Shown: piece after piece, positions 8,914 through 17,751 of the stretch | Layout: every line of letters begins with the position of its first letter | Position numbering within the stretch: the first letter of the stretch is position 1 | NCBI GenBank assembly: GCA_016716185.1 | Contig: JADJWV010000002.1 | Coordinates: 2,518,501-2,582,500 of the forward strand | Reading direction: 5' to 3' | From: Saprospiraceae bacterium | Lineage (GTDB): Bacteria > Bacteroidota > Bacteroidia > Chitinophagales > Saprospiraceae | DNA length: 64,000 nucleotides | Notes under the pieces: model-generated | What the model was told of the DNA's origin: nothing | Database searches by the model: none | Seen by the model: only the letters and a program-made list of their open reading frames with translations | Translations under genes and position numbers: made by a program

Positions 8914-9489
8914 ATTTTTGACCTGAGTTGAGGCCGCTGGGAACCGGCACAATTCCCTTTTATTGTTAATAGCAATTTTAAAGGTGGTCGTTCATCCTAT
9001 GCCAAAACCCATTAAATCAGCTGGATACAGATCCATTGATTCCAAGAATGAATCCTCAAAATTTTCTGTATTCCGATTAATAGACAATTCCGTTATTCGG
9101 GCTCAGGGAGTCCTTGAGCCGGCAATTCGACCGCGGAAACCTGCCAACTCTTATTTGTATGTGTTTGTTCTTCTAAAACAGGCTTGACCTGTTCATCCAC
9201 TTCCTTGCACCAGCAGAAATTAATCTATATAAAACGAAGTGAATCCATCACAGGCATCATATTTAAAACTTCCTGCATATCCCATTCAAAAAATTAGGTT
9301 CCAATAATCTAAATCCGCAAACAATCATCCAATTCAGACAAACACAGAATAGAAATTAAACCTGCTTTAATCAGAAGATTATATTCCAGAATAAAGTTAT
9401 GCTGTCAGTAAATAAGATTGTCCGAAATTTCTTGCACGAAGCTCGATTAATCATTTATTTTGAATCACCAAATGAAAATTCATTCAGAA
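8914..9489. other. Gene-poor stretch without a recognisable gene
   Basis: Only short frames without family features are present. An imperfect hairpin (GCTCAGGG-AGT-CCTTGAGC) lies at about 9101-9120. The segment may belong to the same decayed locus as 8570-8913 or to the leader of a transcript ending at the hairpins at 9490-9591. Confidence 0.4.
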
Positions 9490-9517
9490 AAGCAGAAGGA
9501 ATGCACTGCTTTTTTTT
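9490..9517 (+). terminator. Terminator-like hairpin with T-run
   Basis: AAGCAG pairs with CTGCTT across a 10-base loop and runs directly into a T-tract. A plus-strand transcript from the gene-poor region upstream could end here. The short stem keeps this tentative. Confidence 0.4.
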
Positions 9518-9556
9518 CCAATCATATCTGATGCATTTAGTACTATGAGAACAGCC

Positions 9557-9591
9557 AGGCCGGTCCAGATGAAACTTCCGGCCTTTTTTTT
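9557..9591 (+). terminator. Strong rho-independent terminator, plus strand
   Basis: A perfect 7-bp GC-rich stem (AGGCCGG/CCGGCCT) encloses a 14-base loop and is followed by eight Ts. No annotated plus-strand gene ends nearby, so it implies an unannotated plus-strand transcript from the upstream gene-poor region. Confidence 0.7.
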
Positions 9592-9740
9592 AATATTATT
9601 TTTTAAATTGAAAATCCTCTTTCACAAGATTTATAAAACAGTATTTTTTTACTTGTAGTAAATAGCATATAATTTTATCGAACGAATAACACTTGATCTT
9701 TTGTTTAAAAAATCAGGTCAATAAATTAGAATTTTTTATG

Positions 9741-10937
9741 CTATTTAAAATACTCAGCTAGTTTACTTGCTATGTACTCCTGTTGTTCAAGACTGAGTTC
9801 ATGATGAATTGGCAAACGCAATAAGGCCGCTTCAAAATAATCAGCATTCGGCAAATGCTGTTTTCCGGCATTGGCATAAAATGGACTTCTATGTAAGGCC
9901 AAATAATGAAAACAAGATTCAATCCCAGCTTTTTTTAAAAAGTCAATCAGATCATTTCTTCGCGTGGGGTCTTCCAGGCAAATATAAAAATAGGATCCAT
10001 TGATTTGGTTTCCCTCCGGACATTCGGGAAGAAAAAAATGTCCCTGTTGCTGTAAAGATCCCAATAACTGAAAATAATGATCCCATACCATTTTTCTTTT
10101 CGAAATCAAAAATTCCAGAGCCTGCAGTTGAACTGATAATACACAGGATTGAAGAGCCGACATGGTATAGGAAGAGCCATGACTGACCCATTCGTATTTT
10201 GAAAGGTTCAGCTCTTTATATGCTCTCCGGTTTGTACCTTTTTCAAATACCGAATCCGCAAGTTGTATATAAGAATTGCCTTTAAGTAAAAGGCAACCTC
10301 CTTCCCCACAGGAAATAGGTTTGGTATAATGAAATGAACATGTTGCAAAATCTCCAAAACTACCCAATGGCTTGCCGAGATAACAGGCTCCAATGGCATG
10401 TGCTGCATCTTCAATCAAGGCTATATTATGCTGATGGCAATATTGCAGAAGTGGAATCATGTCCACCGCAATTCCTCCGTAATGCATGACTACAATGGCC
10501 CTTGTTTTTTTAGTTACCAGCTTTTCGATGGTTTGCAAATCGACAACAGGTCTATTCGGTAAACAGTCTGCAAATCGCAACTGACTTGTCCGCAAATGAA
10601 ATGCATTCGCAGTTGAGACATAGGTATATGAAGGCACAATGACTTCATCACCTTCCTTTAAATTCAATATCAAAGCACACATTTCGAGTGCATCCGTACA
10701 ACTGTTTGTCAAATAACACTTCTCTGAAGCAAAAACCCGAAGTAGCCTATTTACCACTTCTTCATTGCATGAATGATCTGTATTTAATGAAGCACCCTTC
10801 AGGAAATTCAACAAATTGGATCCAAGATCCGGGTGGAGATATTCGACATGTAATTGGATATTTTTCACAGTGCGCCCGATGCTAAAATGACCTTCCAAAT
10901 GTACATAGAAATTGAATTCAAACCCGTTTCCACTCAT
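9741..10937 (-). CDS. DegT/DnrJ/EryC1 sugar aminotransferase (WecE-like)
   Basis: A PLP-dependent aminotransferase that adds an amino group to a nucleotide-linked keto sugar, closest in pattern to WecE/RffA (dTDP-4-amino-4,6-dideoxygalactose transaminase). The 398-residue protein has the fold-type I signatures of the family: VPSYTYVSTANAF, EDAAHAIGA, and SFHYTKPISCGEGG with the Schiff-base lysine at 206. The first 30 residues are atypical and may be an extension. The gene is divergent from a flippase gene (288 bases between starts), so both probably serve the same surface glycan. In that gap TAACTTTG (11193-11200) resembles a Bacteroidota -7 element for the flippase, but no good -33 element pairs with it. 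Exact sugar substrate cannot be told from sequence. Confidence 0.88.
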   Translation of the reverse strand: MSGNGFEFNFYVHLEGHFSIGRTVKNIQLHVEYLHPDLGSNLLNFLKGASLNTDHSCNEEVVNRLLRVFASEKCYLTNSCTDALEMCALILNLKEGDEVIVPSYTYVSTANAFHLRTSQLRFADCLPNRPVVDLQTIEKLVTKKTRAIVVMHYGGIAVDMIPLLQYCHQHNIALIEDAAHAIGACYLGKPLGSFGDFATCSFHYTKPISCGEGGCLLLKGNSYIQLADSVFEKGTNRRAYKELNLSKYEWVSHGSSYTMSALQSCVLSVQLQALEFLISKRKMVWDHYFQLLGSLQQQGHFFLPECPEGNQINGSYFYICLEDPTRRNDLIDFLKKAGIESCFHYLALHRSPFYANAGKQHLPNADYFEAALLRLPIHHELSLEQQEYIASKLAEYFK

Positions 10938-11225
10938 TTACTGATTATACAAAGTTGACATTTCCAAAATTTGCCAGGTGTATATGAAGTCTAAATACCT
11001 TGCAGATCACATAAAACATTCCCATTGTTTTAGAATAAATAAAAGAATCGGAATATGTAAAATAAAACCTCATGAGCAGGCTATCTGCAACTTATTGACA
11101 CAGGTTATTATTAGATGTAAGGAAAACGCATTGTTGGATTAAAGAATTCAAATAAAAATAATGTTCTTCTCAAACAGCCGGTGTTAATAAGCTAACTTTG
11201 TTTATTCCTTCAACATGTTGGACTG

Positions 11226-12722
11226 ATGGGACATTCTATGATGAGTTCTGGCAAAAAACAAAGTATTGAGGCCTCGGTAATTCAAATCCTTGCTGCAGGA
11301 ATTGGAACTTTGAGTACTTTGTTTTTATACCCCAAGGACCTTGAACTTTATGGAATTTACGGTTACCTGACCAATACAGCTTCGCTGATCGTAATTTTTG
11401 TGACGCTGGGATTTGGCAACGTACTCCTGAAGTTTTACCCTTATTATAAAAATCAAAAAAACCATGGAGGATTTTTCGGATTCATAACGCTTGGTTATCT
11501 TACCGGTATACTCCTCTTTACTTTGGTCTTTTGCCTGAGCTATGCCTATTTTATTGAAAAATTTCATTCAGAAAATGCGATTGCTGAGTTTTATTTTTTG
11601 TTGTTGCCATTTACACTGTTGCTTGTAGTATATGAGTTTGCTTCACAGCTTTGCATCAATTTTCAAAAAATCAGCTGGACAGCCCGAACTGCCTTTGTAT
11701 TAAAGTTGATCCTGCCACTGGTATTCATTCTCACCATTCAGGATCACATCAGTCGCTTTGAATTCATCTTGTTGATTTTCATATACTACCTTATTTCATT
11801 GATCTGGCTATTTTCCGGACTTTATTTAAAAGCCGGATTCTTAATAAAGTGGCAAAAGCATATATTTTTTGATCCGGGGCGAAAAGAGCTGTTCAAATTT
11901 GCCGCTTTTTCCTTGATGAGTGGCACCAGTGCCATGATGGCATTGAGAATCGATTCGTTTTTCGTAGGCTCGATGATCGGTGCAGAAGCAGCGGGTTTGT
12001 TTACGCTGGCGATGTTCATGAGCAATGTAGTTTTTATTCCGGCAACCGCCATCACAGATGTCCTCAACCCAACCCTGGCAGCATCCAGTAAAGACAACGA
12101 TCATAACGCTCTTTTAAAACTTTACCAAACGGGATCATTGCACATGATGCTGGCTACATTTTTTCTCAGTGTGATACTCCTTAACTCTTTTGAAGCGCTG
12201 CATTTCATCATGCCGAATACAGGTAAAATCGCTGGAATGAAATATGCTTTAATTTTTCTGCTGCTGGCGAGGCTGTCTGATGCTGCAACTGGACCCAATC
12301 ATCATATTTTAGCTTACTCGCAGTTTTACCGTTTCGAGTTGTATCTGCTCATTGGGATGGCTGTTGCAAACATCATTTTGAATTACTACCTCATACCGGA
12401 TTGGGGTATTTCCGGTGCTGCATTTGCAACGTTTATCTCAGTGACCACTTATAATATTTTAAAAACTTTGATCGTATTCAGTTTGCTGAAGATGCAACCC
12501 TTCACCCTGGCAAGTCTAAAAATTCTTGCACTCAGTATTGTGGTCTTATTGGTTTTTCAAAACAGATTTGAATTTGAAAACCTTTATTTAAATCTGGCTG
12601 CTCAAATTATTTTTTCGGCAATTGCATTTGTGTCTTTGGCTTTTTTTTGGAAATGTTCTCCCCAACTGAATCAGATCATATTAGAAAAATTAAAAAAGTT
12701 CGGCATGAACCATCGTTATTAA
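11226..12722 (+). CDS. Polysaccharide flippase (Wzx/MATE-like, oligosaccharide flippase family)
   Basis: A 498-residue inner-membrane protein with about 12-14 hydrophobic helices and few soluble loops. The start (SGKKQSIEASVIQILAAGIG) and the central LMSGTSAMMALRIDSFFVG segment are typical of MOP-superfamily polysaccharide exporters, which flip undecaprenyl-linked oligosaccharide to the periplasmic face. The ATG at 11226 is followed by other in-frame Met codons a few residues on, so the true start is uncertain by about five codons. No transposon-like features. Following bases 12723-13019 hold no gene I can support. Confidence 0.85.
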   Translation: MGHSMMSSGKKQSIEASVIQILAAGIGTLSTLFLYPKDLELYGIYGYLTNTASLIVIFVTLGFGNVLLKFYPYYKNQKNHGGFFGFITLGYLTGILLFTLVFCLSYAYFIEKFHSENAIAEFYFLLLPFTLLLVVYEFASQLCINFQKISWTARTAFVLKLILPLVFILTIQDHISRFEFILLIFIYYLISLIWLFSGLYLKAGFLIKWQKHIFFDPGRKELFKFAAFSLMSGTSAMMALRIDSFFVGSMIGAEAAGLFTLAMFMSNVVFIPATAITDVLNPTLAASSKDNDHNALLKLYQTGSLHMMLATFFLSVILLNSFEALHFIMPNTGKIAGMKYALIFLLLARLSDAATGPNHHILAYSQFYRFELYLLIGMAVANIILNYYLIPDWGISGAAFATFISVTTYNILKTLIVFSLLKMQPFTLASLKILALSIVVLLVFQNRFEFENLYLNLAAQIIFSAIAFVSLAFFWKCSPQLNQIILEKLKKFGMNHRY

Positions 12723-13019
12723 AATTCCATTTTTCTTTTCAAGCATAATTTTGAATATATAAACTAGTTGACAATTTCGTTTAATCATGTAAAACATGGG
12801 GTCGGAATTTACCTAACAATTGTTATGATTGCTTCCGAATCCATTTTTATAGCATCTATAACCTGAGTCCATTTCAATGTATTGCTTAAAAGTTTCCCGA
12901 CAAAAGGGTGTGACTATTTATAAATGAAATTATATGGCTATAGGAGTATTTGCGATTGTGTTTCGTCGAGGCAATGCTATTTGCGAGAACAATCTCATAC
13001 TAATTTCATAAATAAAAAT

Positions 13020-13295
13020 TCACCTCCTGATCTTAAAATCAACTTCATGAAAATGGGGAATATCAGAAACAAATACCTTTTCAACTCGTGCATCCGGCGA
13101 ACCGGTACTGCACCAACGGATAAATGTCTCCATGTCCGGTAAGTTTCCAAATGCCTCAATGCATACATCACCATTACCGAGGTTCTGCACCCAACCTTTA
13201 ATATTCAAGGACCTGGCTATGTTCTGGGTATATGCCCTGAAATATACACCCTGAACCTTTCCCGAGATCTGTATCCTCACAAACCGTTCGATCAT
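13020..13295 (-). CDS. acyP: Acylphosphatase
   Basis: A small cytoplasmic enzyme that hydrolyses acyl phosphates such as acetyl or carbamoyl phosphate. The 91-residue length is exactly that of the family. Both catalytic residues are present in their motifs: Arg20 in GKVQGVYFRAYT and Asn38 in GWVQNLGNGDV. The gene is divergent from hmgA with 41 bases between starts. It probably has its own promoter; no functional link to tyrosine degradation is implied. Confidence 0.95.
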   Translation of the reverse strand: MIERFVRIQISGKVQGVYFRAYTQNIARSLNIKGWVQNLGNGDVCIEAFGNLPDMETFIRWCSTGSPDARVEKVFVSDIPHFHEVDFKIRR

Positions 13296-13336
13296 AAAAA
13301 CGTCGTATCTTTAGCCCTCAAATTTACAATTCAGCC

Positions 13337-14533
13337 ATGCATTATCATCAACTGGGAAAAATTCCTCCAAAAAGACATACGCAGTTTCGCAAAGAGGACG
13401 GAAACCTGTATCAGGAACAGTTGTTTTCTACAGAAGGCTTTTCTGATTTATATTCCCTGCTTTATCATTGCAATCCACCCACCCAAATCTTGCAAGTTGA
13501 TCATCCGGTAGATATTCGTCCGAAGACCTATCACGACAGGCAGTTGAAACACCGTTGCATGAAAGGCTTCCAAATTAAACCGGAAAACGATTACCTGAAA
13601 AGCCGGATTCCGGTTTTGATCAATGATGACTGTAAAATCATTCTTGCCGCACCTTCTTCCAGCCAGGTAGATTATTATTTTAAAAATGCAGATGCCGACG
13701 AAGTCATCTTTATTCACGAAGGCCAAGGAGTTCTCAAAACCATGTATGGCAATCTGGATTTTGCTTATGGCGATTACCTTGTAGTACCGAGAGGTACGAT
13801 CTATCAGATACATTTCAATGGAACACAGAATCGATTACTCATTGTAGAATCCCACGGACCCATTACATTTCCAAAACGTTATCGCAACGATTTCGGACAA
13901 TTGATGGAGCATTCTCCTTTTTGCGAACGCGACATCCGCAAACCACTTACACTGGAAACCCACGATGCGCAAGGTGATTTCCTGGTTTATATTAAAAAAC
14001 AGGACATGCTTTATCCTTACCATTACCAGAATCACCCGTTCGACATTATAGGCTGGGATGGATTTGTATATCCATTTGCATTTTCAATACACGATTTTGA
14101 GCCTATAACTGGACGGGTTCATCAACCACCTCCGGTACACCAAACTTTCGATGGCAAAAATTTTGTGATCTGCAGTTTTGTGCCCCGTCTGTTTGACTAC
14201 CACCCCCTGGCTATCCCGGCTCCCTATAACCACAGCAACATCGACTCAGATGAATTACTTTATTATGTCGATGGCGATTTTATGAGCAGAAAACATGTTG
14301 AGAAAGGCATGATCACCCTGCATCCCGGAGGAATTCCACATGGACCACATCCGGGAACGATCGAGAAAAGTATAGGTGCAAAAGAAACCAGAGAACTCGC
14401 TGTAATGGTCGATACATTCAGACCTTTGCTGATGACAGAAGCAGCAGCAGGGATAGAAGACCCCGATTACCATAAATCCTGGTTGAGCAACGGCCATACC
14501 GGAGGGATCCTTATGAACAATATTACATCCTGA
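13337..14533 (+). CDS. hmgA: Homogentisate 1,2-dioxygenase
   Basis: This Fe(II) enzyme opens the ring of homogentisate to maleylacetoacetate, a late step of tyrosine and phenylalanine degradation. The 398-residue cupin-fold protein has the family landmarks DYLVVPRGTIYQI, QPPPVHQTF, YNHSNIDSDELLYYVDGDF and HPGGIPHGPHPG; histidines and acidic residues in the last two are the probable metal ligands. It sits 35 bases upstream of hppD, whose product is its substrate, so the pair forms a compact pathway operon. Fumarylacetoacetase and maleylacetoacetate isomerase are not in the window. Confidence 0.95.
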   Translation: MHYHQLGKIPPKRHTQFRKEDGNLYQEQLFSTEGFSDLYSLLYHCNPPTQILQVDHPVDIRPKTYHDRQLKHRCMKGFQIKPENDYLKSRIPVLINDDCKIILAAPSSSQVDYYFKNADADEVIFIHEGQGVLKTMYGNLDFAYGDYLVVPRGTIYQIHFNGTQNRLLIVESHGPITFPKRYRNDFGQLMEHSPFCERDIRKPLTLETHDAQGDFLVYIKKQDMLYPYHYQNHPFDIIGWDGFVYPFAFSIHDFEPITGRVHQPPPVHQTFDGKNFVICSFVPRLFDYHPLAIPAPYNHSNIDSDELLYYVDGDFMSRKHVEKGMITLHPGGIPHGPHPGTIEKSIGAKETRELAVMVDTFRPLLMTEAAAGIEDPDYHKSWLSNGHTGGILMNNITS

Positions 14534-14568
14534 TCGATTATTTTTAATGGCAATTCAAATCACGTAAC

Positions 14569-15693
14569 ATGCAAACATTGACAGATTTAAAACCGCAGCA
14601 AGTGGCAGATGCGTTTCCCATTTTGGGCACAGATTACATAGAATTTTACGTTGGCAATGCCAAACAGGCTGCACATTTTTATCAAACCGCTTTTGGTTTT
14701 GAATGGGTGGCATACAAAGGTCCTGAAACAGGCAACCGCGAGTTTTGTTCTTACGTTTTACAGCAAAATAAAATAAGATTTGTTTTTACTTCTGCTTTGC
14801 TGCCTGAGCACGAAATAGCACAACATGTCCTAAAACACGGAGACGGTGTCAAAGCGCTTGCGCTTTGGGTAGAAGATGCAAACAAAGCATATGAAACAGC
14901 CATATCCAGAGGTGCTGAATCCGCTTTTGAACCCATAATACTGCATGATGATGGTGGTCAAATCATCATAGCTGGTATTAAGACCTATGGAGAAACAATC
15001 CATACTTTGGTCGAACGTAATAATTATAATGGTGCTTTCATGCCCGGATTTCATCCGAGAAAAAGCCTGCTTCAACCAAAATCAACCGGACTGAAATATG
15101 TTGATCATTGCGTGGGCAATGTCGAATTGGGCGACATGAACAAATGGGTGAAATTTTACCAGGATGTAATGGGTTTTAAATTGCTCATTACGTTTGACGA
15201 TAAGGACATTTCGACCGAATACACCGCATTGATGAGCAAAGTTGTTTCAAACGGAACCGGATACGTAAAATTTCCGATCAACGAACCAGCCAAAGGGCGA
15301 AAAAAATCACAAATTGAAGAATATGTGGAGTTTTACAGGGGAGCAGGAGTCCAGCATATAGCGATCGAAACCGATAACATCCTGACGACTGTCGATCAAC
15401 TCCGAAAAAACGGCGTTGACTTTTTATACGTACCCGACAATTATTACGAATCGCTAACTGAACGGGTGGGCCAAATTGACGAAGACTTAGATGAGGTTAA
15501 ACGCCTGAACATCCTGGTTGATCGCGATGATGATGGCTACCTCTTGCAAATTTTTACAAAACCTGTTCAGGATCGCCCAACTGTCTTTTTTGAAATCATT
15601 CAAAGACGTGGTGCCCGTTCCTTTGGAAAAGGAAATTTCAAAGCCCTGTTTGAGGCTATAGAGCGCGAACAGGAACTCCGAGGCAACTTATAA
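14569..15693 (+). CDS. hppD: 4-Hydroxyphenylpyruvate dioxygenase
   Basis: Converts 4-hydroxyphenylpyruvate to homogentisate using Fe(II) and oxygen, with decarboxylation and side-chain migration. The 374 residues form two vicinal-oxygen-chelate halves. The metal triad is visible in the C-terminal half: His180 (KYVDHCVGNVE), His263 (GVQHIAIETD) and Glu342 (VFFEIIQRRGA). The C-terminal helix FGKGNFKALFEAIEREQ is characteristic. The gene directly follows hmgA with 35 bases between them, which indicates co-transcription. Confidence 0.96.
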   Translation: MQTLTDLKPQQVADAFPILGTDYIEFYVGNAKQAAHFYQTAFGFEWVAYKGPETGNREFCSYVLQQNKIRFVFTSALLPEHEIAQHVLKHGDGVKALALWVEDANKAYETAISRGAESAFEPIILHDDGGQIIIAGIKTYGETIHTLVERNNYNGAFMPGFHPRKSLLQPKSTGLKYVDHCVGNVELGDMNKWVKFYQDVMGFKLLITFDDKDISTEYTALMSKVVSNGTGYVKFPINEPAKGRKKSQIEEYVEFYRGAGVQHIAIETDNILTTVDQLRKNGVDFLYVPDNYYESLTERVGQIDEDLDEVKRLNILVDRDDDGYLLQIFTKPVQDRPTVFFEIIQRRGARSFGKGNFKALFEAIEREQELRGNL

Positions 15694-16009
15694 GATCAAA
15701 AATACATGAGCTAATTCATTAACCATATCAAATTGAACTTTTTGCGGCGTGGCGAAGGTGGCGATTTTCACCACTGATGTTCATACGAAACGCAACTTAT
15801 TGTTGAATCTTAAAACTGTCATCCGAAGCACCGCAACCGATATTACGCCAAACCTGTTGTTCCCATCAGTTTTTCTATTTTTATCTGACTCTTTGTTTTT
15901 TACAAAAATATGTCATAGTTTTGTACCTGCGTCTGGGAAGAGTCGCCAAGCGTCTCTACTACGGGAATAATTCCCTGATACCAGTCGCTTTTTTTATGCC
16001 CTTTAGTCA
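15694..16009. other. Intergenic stretch without recognisable gene
   Basis: About 316 bases between hppD and the DUF3800 pseudogene. I see no protein-like frame, no clear terminator after hppD, and no RNA gene. It may include flanking sequence that arrived with the DUF3800 gene. Confidence 0.4.
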
Positions 16010-16900
16010 ATGGTATATTTTTGTTACTTAGACGAATCAGGGACACCAGAGGTGCCAGGCAATACCAGTCACTATGTTTTGGCAGGTCTTTCAATACCCA
16101 TTTCTTATTGGAAAAAATGTGAGATAGGAATATCGAAGATCAAGGGTAAATATGGCTTGCAAGATTCAGAAGTCCATACAGGATGGATAGTCCGCAAATA
16201 CCTGGAGCAAAGTAGAATAGTTGGATTTGAGGCAATGGATTATGCTCAAAGACGTCACGAAGTTTTAAAATTGCGGAAAGCAGAACTTTTGAAACTCCAA
16301 AAGAGTCAGAATAAAAGTCACTAAAAACAGACAAGGAAAAACTATCGTCAAACAGAGGTATACATACATTTGACTCATAACGAGAGAATCGCATTTATTC
16401 AAGAATTAGCTGATTTAGTAGGCAGCTGGTCTTTTTCAAGATTGTTTGCTGAGTGTATAAATAAGATTCATTTTGACCCAGCAAGAGCACAACAGACAGT
16501 GGATGAGCAGTCATTGGAACAACTTGTTTCTCGTTTTGAGCAGTATATGAAAATTGTGAGTAAAAGCACACAAAACTCAAAACTTTTTGGAACATTAATA
16601 CACGATAACAACGACACTGTTTCTCGAAAACATACTGAATTAATGAAGAAGTTCCATCGTCACGGAACTTTATGGACAACCATAGAGCATATTATTGAAA
16701 CTCCATTTTTTGTAAATTCTGAGCTTACAAGTCTTGTCCAGATTGCAGATTTATGTTGCTATGCACTTAGAAGATATTTCGAGAATGATGAAACAGATTT
16801 ATTACATCGTATTCAAAGTCGGTTTGATAGAAAAAACGGAAAGATTGTCGGCATTCGTCATTTTACTGATGCTACTTGTCAGTGCATGTTCTGTGTTTAA
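16010..16900 (+). pseudogene. DUF3800 gene interrupted by one in-frame stop
   Basis: The first part (16010-16324) begins MVYFCYLDESGTPEVPGNTS, the classic DUF3800 start with the acidic YLDESG motif, and stops at TAA 16322-16324. The same frame then continues without shift (KQTRKNYRQTEVYIHL) to 16900, through RLFAECINKIHFDP and LVQIADLCCYALRRYF. Joined, it gives about 296 residues, normal for the family. From my memory of homologues, the stop sits where a tyrosine is expected before the K-Q-T-K-like stretch, so a single base change explains it. DUF3800 proteins have a predicted RNase H-like fold and often travel with mobile or defence genes; function is unproven. Translation could restart at TTG 16370, but the N-terminal acidic motif would be lost. 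Confidence 0.85.
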
Positions 16901-16969
16901 AATTGGTTGTAACTATAACTAACAAGCATTAGTTGTATGGCAAGTTTACTTGTTATAGAATTTTAACCT

Positions 16970-17575
16970 CTATTGTACATCGGGCACAGCCAATTGCATA
17001 CTGTCCTGTTCCATTATCTTTTTCATTTCAAGATAGAGACTTGAACACACCGAATCCATTCTGTACAATCCTCTTTCAAAATCGGGGCCTATTTGTTTAT
17101 CCATATCCATAAACATCATTATGGGCCTGAAGAAAAAAGGGATGTCGCCCTGGTCATTCCATTTAACCTTTGTTTTGTCTTCGGATTCATACGTCAAATG
17201 AAAACTTCCCCTCGATTGCATTTCAAAAGGCACTTTATAAGTCAGCAAATAATTCAGGGAATGTGGCGCATTGACCGCTTCAATTTTTAAAGATCCGGTC
17301 CCACTTTTGTTTTCATCTCCTTCCCAATTCATGACAGATCCGGGATCCCCGTCAGGACCTTCATAACTATTTTTAACGGTGGGATCTTTTTCGATCCAGG
17401 GGGACCAGTTCTCCCAATTTCTGAAAACAGAGATCTGGTTAAAGACCAGCTTCTGTGGGGCTTTTATCCAGGTTTCTCTTTCAACAGTGTAACTTGATTT
17501 TCCTAAAAAAGCCGCAATGATATAAATCACAGCAATTGCAAAAGCTACTTTGATCAGATTGAAAATAAATTTCAT
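16970..17575 (-). CDS. SRPBCC-fold (polyketide cyclase/START-like) protein
   Basis: A 201-residue protein with an N-terminal membrane helix (LIKVAFAIAVIYIIAAFLG) followed by a START-like ligand-binding domain. The start of the domain (VERETWIKAPQKLVFNQISV, then WENWSPW) and the central strand KVKWNDQGDIPFF fit the SRPBCC superfamily found widely in Bacteroidota. It is probably anchored in the membrane with the domain outside the cytoplasm. Ligand and role are unknown. Its gene stands alone on the minus strand. Confidence 0.8.
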   Translation of the reverse strand: MKFIFNLIKVAFAIAVIYIIAAFLGKSSYTVERETWIKAPQKLVFNQISVFRNWENWSPWIEKDPTVKNSYEGPDGDPGSVMNWEGDENKSGTGSLKIEAVNAPHSLNYLLTYKVPFEMQSRGSFHLTYESEDKTKVKWNDQGDIPFFFRPIMMFMDMDKQIGPDFERGLYRMDSVCSSLYLEMKKIMEQDSMQLAVPDVQ

Positions 17576-17751
17576 TTGTTAAATATTTATGAGATTTAAA
17601 TTAAGGCTGGTCATTTATCCGTTACTGAAATTTCCTATTTATCTAACCATCAGAGATATTAAATCTATGTGAATTATATCAGATGCAAATAGTGCCCCGC
17701 CTAATCTGCAGACAAGATAAACAATATTTTACAACACTTAACCAACCTTGT

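Noticed and set aside
12924..13142. Frame opposite the acylphosphatase gene
   Set aside because: It is antisense to a confident gene and has no family features.
13337..15693. Tyrosine-degradation pair as a horizontally acquired island
   Set aside because: Codon use and composition look like the neighbours, and no mobile-element ends flank the pair.
15749..15970. Small frame between hppD and the DUF3800 remnant
   Set aside because: No recognisable motif or sensible start context.
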